Positions 33,352-41,756 of a stretch of 64,000 nucleotides of DNA are shown here, one piece after another. The stretch is from Eubacterium sp. AF16-48. GTDB taxonomy: Bacteria > Bacillota > Clostridia > Lachnospirales > Lachnospiraceae. A program made the position numbers and the translations under genes. The stretch covers positions 62,001-126,000 of the forward strand of contig NZ_QUHB01000002.1 of NCBI RefSeq assembly GCF_003479405.1, read 5' to 3'. The stretch's first letter is position 1, and every line of letters begins with the position of its first letter. The notes beneath the pieces were generated by a model. It was not told the DNA's origin, did no database searches, and was given only the letters and a program-made list of their open reading frames with translations.

Positions 33352-33523
33352 ATTGGGGGATATTCACGATTCCATAGGAATCTGAAAAAAGTTTATTTCA
33401 CCTCAGAAATTCGGATCGAAGGTGTTTTTTTATATAAATTATGATAAAATATATTGTGATAGTTGAAGATTAAATGTAATTAATAAGTAACTTTCATATT
33501 AATTAGAATGGAGGGATGTTTAT

Positions 33524-33754
33524 ATGACAACTGTAAGCACTAAAAATGGTAGAATTATAAAAGTTGTATCAAGAGAAGAAGAGTAAAGTACATTGACAGA
33601 ATCAGATAATGAAATGGATGAAAGAGCGGTTGAGGCTGTTAAGGCAGCAATAAATAAAGCAAAAATTTGCAAAAAACCTATAGCGGGTTACGATAAAGAA
33701 AAGAAGAGAGCATATGTTGAGTATGCAAATGGAGAAAGAAAGTATGCAAAATAG
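33524..33754 (+). pseudogene. Antitoxin-like small gene interrupted by a stop
   Basis: ATG 33524 after GGAGGGATG begins MTTVSTKNGRIIKVVSREEE, then TAA at 33584. The same frame continues from TTG 33593 (TESDNEMDERAVEAVKAAIN) to the TAG at 33752, overlapping the zeta-like start by 11 nt. One frame with one internal stop suggests a decayed gene of about 76 codons. Alternatively two very small genes are present. The arrangement before a zeta-like gene suggests a former antitoxin. Confidence 0.5.
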
Positions 33755-33950
33755 AAAACCGATGATTCTTGTATTAGCGGGACCAAATGGCTCGGGAAAA
33801 AGTACATTAACAACTTTTTTCGATAAAGTTGGTAAATATACTAATGCCGATGATGTTGTTGCTGCGGTTTTAGTTGGAACGGTGTTAGGGGTTGTTACCA
33901 AAATGTTTGGAGCAAAGAGAGATTATTTATTAGCAGCAGAAAGAAGATAA
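33744..33950 (+). pseudogene. Truncated zeta-toxin-like P-loop protein
   Basis: ATG 33744 begins MQNRKPMILVLAGPNGSGKS, which matches the start of zeta-type toxins (kinases that phosphorylate UDP-GlcNAc), followed by GKYTNADDVVAA as in the family (x-N-A-D-D). Full zeta toxins are about 190-280 aa. Here only about 35 residues are family-like before an unrelated tail (VLVGTVLGVVTKMFGAKRDY), and the total is 68 aa. An internal deletion has removed the catalytic remainder. It looks inactive. Confidence 0.7.
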
Positions 33951-33955
33951 AAATT

Positions 33956-34645
33956 ATGAATAAGGTACTTATTGTAGATGATGAAAAAGAAATTGCTGAT
34001 TTAGTTGAAATTTATTTAGAAAATGACGGATATCAGGTTCATAAGTTTTATAATGGGGAAGATGCTCTTAACTGCATACTTAATAATGACATAGATTTGG
34101 CAATTTTAGACGTTATGCTTCCTGATATTGACGGATTCTCCCTTTGCAGAAAAATAAGAGAAAAGTTTTACTTTCCTATCATTATGCTAACGGCAAAGGT
34201 AGAAGATATGGATAAAATAACGGGACTTACAATTGGAGCAGACGATTACATCACAAAGCCATTTAATCCATTAGAACTTTTGGCGAGGGTTAAAACTCAG
34301 CTTAGAAGGTATACCAGATATAATGGGTTGGAAAATCAGGAGGATAATCAATATGATATTAGGGGACTTCATATCAATAAAGAAAATCATAGCTGTTATT
34401 TAAATAAAAAAGAGATATTTCTCACCCCCCTTGAATTTGATATATTGTGGTATTTGTGCGAAAACAAAGGCAAAGTAGTGTCTTCAGAGGAACTGTTTGA
34501 AGCTGTATGGAAGGAAAAATACATGGACAGCAACAACACAGTAATGACTCATATTGCGAGAATCAGGGAAAAGATGAAAGAGCCGGCAAGAAATCCTAAA
34601 TATATAAAAACCGTTTGGGGTGTGGGCTACATAGTTGAGGAATAA
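33956..34645 (+). CDS. VanR-like response regulator (OmpR family)
   Basis: The product is 229 aa. The receiver domain (about 1-118) has the acidic pair DDEKE, phospho-Asp in LAILDVMLPDIDG (Asp 53), and TIGADDYITKPFNPLELLAR, very close to VanR. The C-terminal winged helix (about 130-229) ends KYIKTVWGVGYIVEE. It pairs with the kinase at 34650 by immediate spacing. The resemblance to VanR is in sequence only; no vancomycin-resistance ligase or dehydrogenase genes follow. Confidence 0.88.
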   Translation: MNKVLIVDDEKEIADLVEIYLENDGYQVHKFYNGEDALNCILNNDIDLAILDVMLPDIDGFSLCRKIREKFYFPIIMLTAKVEDMDKITGLTIGADDYITKPFNPLELLARVKTQLRRYTRYNGLENQEDNQYDIRGLHINKENHSCYLNKKEIFLTPLEFDILWYLCENKGKVVSSEELFEAVWKEKYMDSNNTVMTHIARIREKMKEPARNPKYIKTVWGVGYIVEE

Positions 34646-34649
34646 ATAT

Positions 34650-35729
34650 ATGAAAAGTAAAATAACAGGGAGATTCATAAGAAAATACATAGTAACAGGT
34701 GCGGTTTTTACTCTTTTAGTTATTGGGTTGGCTGTGGGAGCTGTTATATTATGTCATACCAGAATATGGTATGGCGATGACCCTACCTATATATTTCTAA
34801 AAATGATAGACCAAAACAAGTGGCAGATAGGCATTGGTTTTGTGGGCATTGGATGGATTATTATAGCATGTTTTTTTATGGTGAAATGGATTGGATATAT
34901 TGGTGAAATTGCTTTGGCTTCAGAGAAACTTGCCGATTTGTCAGAGGATACAATTATACTTCATGACGATTTGAAGGAAATTCAGGATCAGTTAAATGAA
35001 GTAAGAAAAAAAGCAATTAAAAATGCCAGGGCTGCAAAAGAGGCGGAGCAAAGAAAGAATGATTTAATAGTATATTTAGCCCATGATTTAAAAACCCCCC
35101 TTACAAGTGTTATAGGCTACCTTACCCTGCTGAGTGAGGAACCGGACATACCGGCAAAAACACGGGCAAAATATGTGGGAATTACTTTAAGGAAGGCAGA
35201 ACGCTTAGAGGAACTAATTAATGAATTTTTTGATATTACAAGATTTAACCTTAGCAAAATTGAAATTGATTTGGAGAAAACCAATTTAAGCAGAATGATT
35301 GAGCAGGTGTGCAATGAATTTATTCCGGTTCTTATGCAAAAAGGTCTTACATGGAATCTGGCAATTGCTCCTGACATTTTTATTATGTGTGACACTGACA
35401 AAATCCTAAGGGTATTTGATAATCTTATAAGAAATGCCATAAATTACAGTTATAATGATACGGAAATAAAATGTAGTCTTACATTAGAAGACAATGTTGT
35501 ATATTTCAAAATAAAAAACAAGGGAAAGACTATTGCACCTGAAAAATTAAAGCGTATTTTTGAACAGTTTTTCAGACTCGATTCCTCCCGTGGAACAGCT
35601 ACCGGCGGCGCAGGGTTAGGACTTGCCATAGCAAAAGAAATAGTGGAACTTCACGGCGGAACAATTACAGCAGAAAGCAGGGATGAAAGCATTGCCTTTC
35701 AGGTGGCACTTCCATTAAGTGAGCCTTAA
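34650..35729 (+). CDS. VanS-like sensor histidine kinase
   Basis: I chose ATG 34650 (TTG 34635 is in frame). The product is 359 aa. Two membrane helices (VFTLLVIGLAVGAVILC and WIIIACFFMVKWIGY) bracket a short external loop of about 30 residues. A coiled-coil follows, then the H-box YLAHDLKTPLTSVIGYLTLL, N-box NLIRNAINYSYN and G-boxes GGAGLGLAIAKEI. The close match to VanS in the H-box region suggests an envelope or cell-wall signal. It likely controls the nearby C39-like gene or distant targets. Confidence 0.88.
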   Translation: MKSKITGRFIRKYIVTGAVFTLLVIGLAVGAVILCHTRIWYGDDPTYIFLKMIDQNKWQIGIGFVGIGWIIIACFFMVKWIGYIGEIALASEKLADLSEDTIILHDDLKEIQDQLNEVRKKAIKNARAAKEAEQRKNDLIVYLAHDLKTPLTSVIGYLTLLSEEPDIPAKTRAKYVGITLRKAERLEELINEFFDITRFNLSKIEIDLEKTNLSRMIEQVCNEFIPVLMQKGLTWNLAIAPDIFIMCDTDKILRVFDNLIRNAINYSYNDTEIKCSLTLEDNVVYFKIKNKGKTIAPEKLKRIFEQFFRLDSSRGTATGGAGLGLAIAKEIVELHGGTITAESRDESIAFQVALPLSEP

Positions 35730-35790
35730 GAATTTCGTAAGAAATATGCAAGTGTTTTGAAACAATGGTTATACAAATAATTAAAACATA

Positions 35791-35850
35791 AAAATCTCCT
35801 ATAAGTTAAACTTTTAATGAAAACAAAGTATAACTTGTAGGAGGTTTTTT
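35791..35850 (+). terminator. Hairpin terminator whose 3' arm holds the next gene's ribosome site
   Basis: Bases 35791-35808 pair with 35831-35848 over 18 positions (two G-U), with a 22-nt loop, ending in T6. The AGGAGG of the 35855 gene lies inside the 3' arm (35839-35844). The structure can both end the two-component transcript and hide the ribosome site of the gene downstream. Confidence 0.7.
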
Positions 35851-35854
35851 ACAT

Positions 35855-36718
35855 ATGAAAAGGAGAAGAAGGAGAAAAATAAGAGTTGTAAGGGTGACAA
35901 TTTTTGTAGTAGCTATACTTATTGTAATATTTGTAGGAAGTAAAGGGGCAGGTTTTCTCATAAACCTAAAGCAAACAGACACAGAAGAGGTTACGGCAAA
36001 ATATAAAGCAGAAACTCCTGTAAAAAGAGATTATAATGAAGCAGAGAAAAAATTAGCCGGGCTATCTGAAAAATATCCGGAATTTAAGCCAATATATAAT
36101 AACAGAAATGAGTATCCACAGGAAATAATAAAATCTCTTTGCAATACGCCTGAAATGATTGAATTTGTTAAGGGATACTTAGATTCAGGTAATAAGGCAA
36201 AGGGAGGTCTTGCAAAGAAAGAAAAACAGGCGAAAATACCATTACTGATTCAGTGGGATAAAAGATGGGGGTACGCACCTTATGGAGAATCAGATATAGG
36301 AATGGCAGGGTGTGCACCAACGTGTTTATCCATGGTAATTGTAGGATTAACTCATGATGACAGTGCGACACCATATGAGGTAGCAAAGTACGCACAGGAT
36401 AATGGATACTATGTTGAAAACACCGGGACTTCCTGGAGTCTCATGACAGAAGGGGCAGCAGAGTTTGGTGTTGATGGCAGGGAAATATCTCTTGACAGGG
36501 AAACGGTTATGTCCAATTTGCAAGAGGGAAATCCTATTATTTGCAGTGTAAGACCGGGCGATTTTACAACAGAGGGACATTTTATTGTACTTACTTCCGT
36601 TCAAAATAATAAGATAAAAGTAAATGATCCTAACAGCAGGTCAAGGAGCCGTTTATGGGATTACGACAAAATTGAAGGACAGATAAAAAATCTATGGGTA
36701 TATAGTTTAAAATCTTAA
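35855..36718 (+). CDS. Membrane-anchored C39-family peptidase-like protein
   Basis: The product is 287 aa. A basic N-terminus and one membrane helix (VTIFVVAILIVIFVGS) are followed by a linker. Residues about 130-287 form a papain-like C39_2 domain: QWDKRWGYAPYG, MAGCAPTCLSMVI with the catalytic cysteine (about 152), TTEGHFIVLTSV with the histidine and VNDPNSRSRS with the third residue. It should face outside. The substrate is unknown. It follows the VanRS-like pair and may belong to its regulon; its ribosome site sits in a hairpin. Confidence 0.82.
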   Translation: MKRRRRRKIRVVRVTIFVVAILIVIFVGSKGAGFLINLKQTDTEEVTAKYKAETPVKRDYNEAEKKLAGLSEKYPEFKPIYNNRNEYPQEIIKSLCNTPEMIEFVKGYLDSGNKAKGGLAKKEKQAKIPLLIQWDKRWGYAPYGESDIGMAGCAPTCLSMVIVGLTHDDSATPYEVAKYAQDNGYYVENTGTSWSLMTEGAAEFGVDGREISLDRETVMSNLQEGNPIICSVRPGDFTTEGHFIVLTSVQNNKIKVNDPNSRSRSRLWDYDKIEGQIKNLWVYSLKS

Positions 36719-36744
36719 ATAAAATTTTTCTAATACAAATTTTA

Positions 36745-36772
36745 TTGATTTTATCAATTAAATATGTATAAT
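36745..36772 (+). promoter_or_regulatory. Predicted sigma-A promoter of pckA
   Basis: TTGATT at 36745-36750 and TATAAT at 36767-36772 with a 16-nt spacer. The start would leave a leader of about 115 nt before the pckA ATG at 36896, long enough for regulation, with small hairpins (GAACC/GGTTC and CTGC-ATG-GCAG). Confidence 0.6.
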
Positions 36773-36895
36773 ACTAAGGTAGGGAACCTGGACTGGATAT
36801 GTACGGTATGGTTCTTTACTATTGTTGATATAATATTCTGCATGGCAGATATTAATTATATTACAAAATAAGAAGAAAAGAGGTTTTAAGGCAAC

Positions 36896-38500
36896 ATGGC
36901 AGAGATTAATTTAAGCAAGTATGGTATTACAGGTACCACAGAAATCGTGTACAACCCTTCTTATGAATTATTATTCGAAGAAGAAACAAAGCCGGAACTT
37001 GAAGGCTACGAAAAAGGACAGGAAAGTGAACTTGGTGCAGTTAACGTTATGACTGGTATTTACACAGGACGTTCACCTAAAGACAAATTTATCGTAGAAG
37101 ATGAGAATTCAAAGGACACTGTATGGTGGACAACTGATGAATACAAGAATGACAATCATCCGGCTAGCAAGGAAGCTTGGGAAACAGTAAAGGATATTGC
37201 AATTAAAGAACTTTCAAATAAGAAGCTTTATGTTGTAGATGCTTTCTGTGGAGCAAACAAAGATACACGTATGGCAATTCGTTTTATCGTAGAAGTTGCT
37301 TGGCAGGCTCATTTCGTAACAAATATGTTCATTAAGCCAACAGCTGAAGAACTTAAGGACTTTGAACCTGATTTCGTTGTTTACAACGCATCAAAGGCAA
37401 AGGTTGAAAATTATAAAGAATTAGGACTTAACTCAGAAACAGCTGTAATGTTCAACATTACAAGCCGTGAGCAGGTTATTGTTAATACATGGTACGGTGG
37501 AGAAATGAAGAAAGGTATGTTCTCAATGATGAACTACTATCTTCCACTTAAGGGAATTGCTTCAATGCATTGTTCAGCTAACACAGACCTGAATGGTGAA
37601 AATACAGCAATCTTCTTTGGACTTTCAGGAACAGGTAAGACAACACTTTCAACAGATCCTAAACGTCTCCTTATTGGTGATGATGAACATGGTTGGGATG
37701 ACAATGGTGTATTCAACTTTGAAGGTGGATGCTACGCTAAGGTTATCGACTTAGATAAGGATTCAGAACCTGACATTTATAATGCAATCAGACGTGATGC
37801 ACTTCTTGAAAATGTAACACTTGATGAAAATGGAAAGATTGATTTTGCAGATAAGAGCGTAACAGAAAATACACGTGTATCTTATCCAATTAATCATATT
37901 GAAAATATTGTACGTCCTATTTCATCAGCACCTGCAGCAAAGAACGTAATCTTCTTATCAGCAGATGCTTTCGGAGTACTTCCTCCTGTATCAGTTCTTA
38001 CACCTGAGCAGACACAGTACTACTTCTTATCAGGATTTACAGCAAAACTTGCAGGTACAGAACGTGGAATTACAGAACCTACACCTACATTCTCAGCATG
38101 TTTCGGACAGGCTTTCTTAGAGCTTCATCCTACAAAGTACGCTGAAGAATTAGTTAAGAAGATGGAAAAGAGTGGCGCTAAGGCATACTTAGTAAACACA
38201 GGATGGAACGGAACAGGAAAGAGAATCTCAATTAAAGATACAAGAGGAATTATCGATGCTATCTTAAATGGTGATATTTTAGATGCACCTACAAAGAAGA
38301 TTCCTTACTTCAACTTTGAAGTTCCAACAGAACTTCCTGGAGTTGACCCTGCAATTCTTGATCCAAGAGATACTTATGCTGATGTTTCAGAATGGGAAGC
38401 TAAGGCTAAGGATTTAGCTGAAAGATTCAACAAGAACTTCGCTAAGTACGAAGGAAATGAAGTTGGTAAGGCTTTAGTTTTAGCAGGACCACAGATTTAA
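36896..38500 (+). CDS. pckA: Phosphoenolpyruvate carboxykinase (ATP)
   Basis: The product is 534 aa, the normal length. The P-loop [13 protein letters not shown] is at about residues 240-252, the kinase-2-type motif [20 protein letters not shown] at about 259-278, and [12 protein letters not shown] near residue 60 binds substrate. It interconverts oxaloacetate + ATP with PEP + CO2 + ADP. In anaerobes it often runs in the PEP-carboxylating direction on the way to succinate or conserves ATP. A single-gene unit with its own promoter and terminator. Confidence 0.97.
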   Translation: MAEINLSKYGITGTTEIVYNPSYELLFEEETKPELEGYEKGQESELGAVNVMTGIYTGRSPKDKFIVEDENSKDTVWWTTDEYKNDNHPASKEAWETVKDIAIKELSNKKLYVVDAFCGANKDTRMAIRFIVEVAWQAHFVTNMFIKPTAEELKDFEPDFVVYNASKAKVENYKELGLNSETAVMFNITSREQVIVNTWYGGEMKKGMFSMMNYYLPLKGIASMHCSANTDLNGENTAIFFGLSGTGKTTLSTDPKRLLIGDDEHGWDDNGVFNFEGGCYAKVIDLDKDSEPDIYNAIRRDALLENVTLDENGKIDFADKSVTENTRVSYPINHIENIVRPISSAPAAKNVIFLSADAFGVLPPVSVLTPEQTQYYFLSGFTAKLAGTERGITEPTPTFSACFGQAFLELHPTKYAEELVKKMEKSGAKAYLVNTGWNGTGKRISIKDTRGIIDAILNGDILDAPTKKIPYFNFEVPTELPGVDPAILDPRDTYADVSEWEAKAKDLAERFNKNFAKYEGNEVGKALVLAGPQI

Positions 38501-38523
38501 TAAGAAATTATTGATATAAAAAG

Positions 38524-38563
38524 ACAACCACGTTTGGGATTATCCATAAACGTGGTTGTTTTT
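38524..38563. terminator. Bidirectional terminator between pckA and the LysR gene
   Basis: ACAACCACGTTT (38524-38535) pairs perfectly with 38548-38559 (12 bp), with T4-5 after it and an A run before it. It can therefore serve pckA on + and the LysR gene on -. Confidence 0.9.
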
Positions 38564-38609
38564 GTGTATTTAAGACTATTTATAATGTTGCCATATAAAA
38601 ATTAGATAA

Positions 38610-39497
38610 TTACATGTTTTCACAAATGAAATCCGTTATTTTCCTTACAGATGTACTCATTGCTATGTTTTTGTTGGTTACTAAACATATTTCACGTTCA
38701 GGTAAAGGCTTTTCTAATTCAATAGGAAAAACTTTGCCGGCAGCAATAACCTCTTCTGCTAATTCCTTAGGATAAAAACCTATGCCCAGGTTGTGGATTA
38801 CCATAGGAAGAATCTGATCTGTGGTGGCAACTTCCATGTCAGGGTTAAAGGGAATATTGTTACTTATATAGTATTTGTTATATAATTTATGAGTTCCTGT
38901 TCCTTCTGATAATGTGATAAGAGGAATTTCTGTTAAATCCTTTAGGTACTGTTTGTGAGCTGTAAGATATTTATATTTTGTGCCACAAATCAATATTTCC
39001 TCATATGTGGTAAGGGAAAACTGATTCATGGTCTTTTTTAACTTAAAGGGTGTTGTAACAACAGCAAAATCTATTAAATTAGCTTCTAATGAACGAATGG
39101 CATCAGGAGAAGAGTAGTTAAGTATACGGATACGCACATTAGGATATTCCTTGCGAAAAATTTCCAACTTGCTTAACAGTAAAAGCCTTAAGGCGTTTTC
39201 ACTGGCACCAATGGTAATAATACCGTTTTCCAAGGTTCTATCCTGACGCAATTCTTCTTCGGCTAAAGAAAGCTGCTTGTATGCAATGGCAACATGCTTA
39301 TATAATTTTTCGCCTTCAGGGGTAAGAACAATGCCACGGTTAGAACGGAGAAATAATGTACATTCTAATTCCTGCTCTAAATTGTTCATACATCTTGTAA
39401 TATTAGGCTGGTTATTGTGAAGAATATCAGCAGCCTTTGTAAAACTTTTATATTTTGCCACAAAATAAAATATTCTGTAATAGTCATATGTAATCAA
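38610..39497 (-). CDS. LysR-family transcriptional regulator
   Basis: The product is 295 aa with TTG start (39495-39497) after a GGAGGG site on the minus strand. The N-terminal winged helix-turn-helix is clear (YDYYRIFYFVAKYKSFTKAA, ILHNNQPNITRCMNNLEQEL), then a linker helix and a periplasmic-binding-like effector domain (FAVVTTPFKLKKTMNQFSLT). It lies divergently from the ATP synthase operon and convergently with pckA. The effector is unknown; the neighbour genes suggest central or energy metabolism, but this is inference. Confidence 0.9.
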   Translation of the reverse strand: MITYDYYRIFYFVAKYKSFTKAADILHNNQPNITRCMNNLEQELECTLFLRSNRGIVLTPEGEKLYKHVAIAYKQLSLAEEELRQDRTLENGIITIGASENALRLLLLSKLEIFRKEYPNVRIRILNYSSPDAIRSLEANLIDFAVVTTPFKLKKTMNQFSLTTYEEILICGTKYKYLTAHKQYLKDLTEIPLITLSEGTGTHKLYNKYYISNNIPFNPDMEVATTDQILPMVIHNLGIGFYPKELAEEVIAAGKVFPIELEKPLPEREICLVTNKNIAMSTSVRKITDFICENM

Positions 39498-39819
39498 ATT
39501 TTTGCCCTCCTAAAACACAAAAATATAGTTAATAAACAGTTAATATTGTGCTTATATTGTAATATTTGTGAAAAAAATGTCAATGTTTTCGTGAAAAATC
39601 GCTTTTTAGACACGAGCATAAAAAATAATATAGTAAAAAATGCCATAAAAATGTGACAATTGTACAAAAAACTCGTCAATATAACTTAATTCAAAACTAT
39701 AATACAAAAATAATATAATGAATATATCAAATATGTATTTTACATATTACAAAACTTGGAAGTATAATACAAACATCGAAAAAATACATTAATAATTGTC
39801 TTAGAAAGGGGTGAAACTG
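39498..39819. promoter_or_regulatory. Divergent promoter region between LysR and atp genes
   Basis: This AT-rich stretch of about 320 nt contains no gene. A good promoter toward atpB is TTTACA at 39739-39744 and TATAAT at 39763-39768 (18-nt spacer). The sequence CTATAATACAAAAATAATATAA near 39698 gives further -10-like boxes. A LysR site (T-N11-A) may lie here, but I cannot single one out. Confidence 0.5.
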
Positions 39820-40506
39820 TTGAATGACATCGTGGACAGATTGTTAGAAGAATTAAACTGCGATACAGTTTTTGAAATTCCAATCTTTGGCGGGATTCCA
39901 ATTTATGAATCGGTTGTGGTAACCTGGATTATAATGGCTGTAGTATTTCTTTTATGTATTATTTTTGTAAGAAATCTTAAGGTTGAAAATCCTGGTAAAA
40001 AACAATTGGTTCTGGAGACAGCAGTTCAGGGACTGTATAATTTCTTCAAGGACACAATAGGGGAGCATGGAACTGCATACATACCATATCTTATGGCAGT
40101 TGCACTTTACATAGGTATTGCAAACCTGATTGGTCTGTTAGGTTTTAAACCACCAACAAAGGATATGAATGTTACGGTAGCTTTAGCAGTTATGAGCATC
40201 GTATTAATTGAAGTATCCGGAATAAGACAAAAGGGTACTAAGGGCTGGCTGAAAAGTTTTGCAGAGCCTATGCCAATTGTATTACCAATAAACATTTTAG
40301 AGGTTTTCATTAAACCGTTGTCATTGTGTATGCGATTGTTTGGTAACGTACTTGGATCTTTTGTAATTATGGAATTGATAAAAATTATAATTCCTCCGGT
40401 TTTACCGGCAATATTCAGTTGTTATTTTGATATTTTTGACGGATTAATACAGGCATATGTATTTGTATTTCTAACCGCATTGTTTATTAAAGAAGCCACT
40501 GAATAA
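39820..40506 (+). CDS. atpB: ATP synthase Fo subunit a
   Basis: I chose TTG 39820 because AAAGGGGTG is placed before it; GTG 39811 lies inside that site. The product is 228 aa with about five membrane helices. The conserved arginine helix is FIKPLSLCMRLFGNVLGSFV and the exit channel segment is GLIQAYVFVFLTALFIKEA. It forms the stator half-channels for the coupling ion. First gene of atpBEFHAGDC. Confidence 0.93.
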   Translation: MNDIVDRLLEELNCDTVFEIPIFGGIPIYESVVVTWIIMAVVFLLCIIFVRNLKVENPGKKQLVLETAVQGLYNFFKDTIGEHGTAYIPYLMAVALYIGIANLIGLLGFKPPTKDMNVTVALAVMSIVLIEVSGIRQKGTKGWLKSFAEPMPIVLPINILEVFIKPLSLCMRLFGNVLGSFVIMELIKIIIPPVLPAIFSCYFDIFDGLIQAYVFVFLTALFIKEATE

Positions 40507-40547
40507 ATAATAAAAAATATAGATAAGAAAGAAAAGGAGAAATCAAT

Positions 40548-40778
40548 ATGTCAACATCATTATTAGTAGCAATAGGAGCAGGAGTAGCAGTATTAACAGG
40601 TATTGGAGCAGGTATTGGAATTGGTAAGGCAACAGCATCAGCATGTGATGCAATTGCAAGACAGCCGGAAGCAGAAGGAAAAATCAGTAAGTCGCTTCTT
40701 TTAGGATGTGCACTTGCAGAAGCAACAGCTATTTATGGTTTCGTAATTGCATTGTTAATAATCCTTCTTTTAAAATAA
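40548..40778 (+). CDS. atpE: ATP synthase Fo subunit c
   Basis: The product is 76 aa, a two-helix hairpin with the polar loop ARQPEAEGK. Helix 1 is Gly/Ala rich (GAGVAVLTGIGAGIGIGKA). The ion-binding glutamate is in LLGCALAEATAIYGFVIALL. The usual Na+ ligands (Gln in helix 1; Ser after the Glu) are not evident, since Ala follows the Glu. Proton coupling is therefore the simpler reading. Confidence 0.95.
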   Translation: MSTSLLVAIGAGVAVLTGIGAGIGIGKATASACDAIARQPEAEGKISKSLLLGCALAEATAIYGFVIALLIILLLK

Positions 40779-40802
40779 TAAAGCAGAAAGGCAGGAAAGC
40801 AT

Positions 40803-41255
40803 ATGCTTAGTTTAAATGCATGGAACATTATATGGATAGTTGTCAATCTGTTAGTTTTGTACCTTATATTTAAAAAATTCCTTTTTCAGCCTGTGTTAAA
40901 TGTAATTAAAGCAAGAGAAGATTTAATTAATGAACAGTTAGAGAATGCTAAAAAAACTAACGAAGATGCATGGGAGAAGAAAAAGAACTATGAGGAACAG
41001 TTAAGTCTTGCAAAGGGTGAAGCAGATAAGATTATCATGGAGGCAAGAGAACGTGCTGAAAGTGAAAAGGTTAAAACTATGGAAAAAACCAGAAAAGAAG
41101 CACAAACCATGATGGATAGGGCAAAAGCCGATATTGCAAGAGAGGAAGAAAGTGCCAGAAGGGCAGCTCAGGCTGATATTGCCAGACTTGCTATGGTAGC
41201 AGCAGAAAAAATTATAAAATCAGGTGATGAGAGTGACAAGAGAATCAGTAAATAA
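40803..41255 (+). CDS. atpF: ATP synthase Fo subunit b
   Basis: The product is 150 aa. One N-terminal membrane helix (NIIWIVVNLLVLYLIFKKF) is followed by a long charged helix (NAKKTNEDAWEKKKNYEEQL) that forms the peripheral stalk dimer. The end overlaps the start of the delta gene, as usual for coupled translation. Confidence 0.93.
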   Translation: MLSLNAWNIIWIVVNLLVLYLIFKKFLFQPVLNVIKAREDLINEQLENAKKTNEDAWEKKKNYEEQLSLAKGEADKIIMEARERAESEKVKTMEKTRKEAQTMMDRAKADIAREEESARRAAQADIARLAMVAAEKIIKSGDESDKRISK

Positions 41256-41751
41256 TGCAAAGGTATTATACCGTTTATCTTTTGACAGAAGTGAAGTAGA
41301 AAGGGCACAGGAGATTTACTTTTTGAGTTCTAAGTTACAGCAGGTTATGAATAACCCAACCATACCTTATGAAAAAAAGGCGGATATACTGGAAAAGATT
41401 TTTTCTAAGGCTGGTATTTCAGAGAAACTTGTAAAGTTTTTTCAGGTTATGTGTAAGCATAATGAAAGCTGTGAAATGAAAGATATTTTTAAAGAGTATT
41501 ATCGATATAGCGATAAAATGAAAAAAATAATAAGAGCACAATTCTTTTGTACCTCATCAGCTACTGCAAAGGAAGAGGAGAAGGCAAAAGAATTACTTTC
41601 AGAGAAGTATAGCGGCTACACCATAGATTGGGAAAAAACAGTTGATGATACTTTGCTTGGCGGTTACATAGTAAAAGTTGGAAATATAGAATATGACAAA
41701 AGCTATAGAAACCGTTTAAGACAGCTGGAAGAAAAATTAACCGGGAGGTGA
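41233..41751 (+). CDS. atpH: ATP synthase F1 subunit delta
   Basis: I chose GTG 41233 (MTRESVNNAKVLYRLSFD) with AGGTGA at 41222-41227; ATG 41227 and GTG 41224 are in frame. The product is 172 aa. The N-terminal helical bundle is followed by the C-terminal GYTIDWEKTVDDTLLGGYIV, IEYDKSYRNRLRQLEEKL signature. It connects the b stalk to the top of F1. Confidence 0.92.
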   Translation: MTRESVNNAKVLYRLSFDRSEVERAQEIYFLSSKLQQVMNNPTIPYEKKADILEKIFSKAGISEKLVKFFQVMCKHNESCEMKDIFKEYYRYSDKMKKIIRAQFFCTSSATAKEEEKAKELLSEKYSGYTIDWEKTVDDTLLGGYIVKVGNIEYDKSYRNRLRQLEEKLTGR

Positions 41752-41756
41752 AATAA

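Noticed and set aside
33956-35729. Vancomycin-resistance cluster
   Set aside because: The regulators resemble VanR/VanS, but no VanH, ligase or VanX genes are next to them, so only a VanRS-like two-component system is called.
40548-40778. Na+-specific ATP synthase c ring
   Set aside because: The ion-site glutamate is followed by Ala instead of Ser/Thr, and no helix-1 Gln is evident, so the known Na+ signature is not met.
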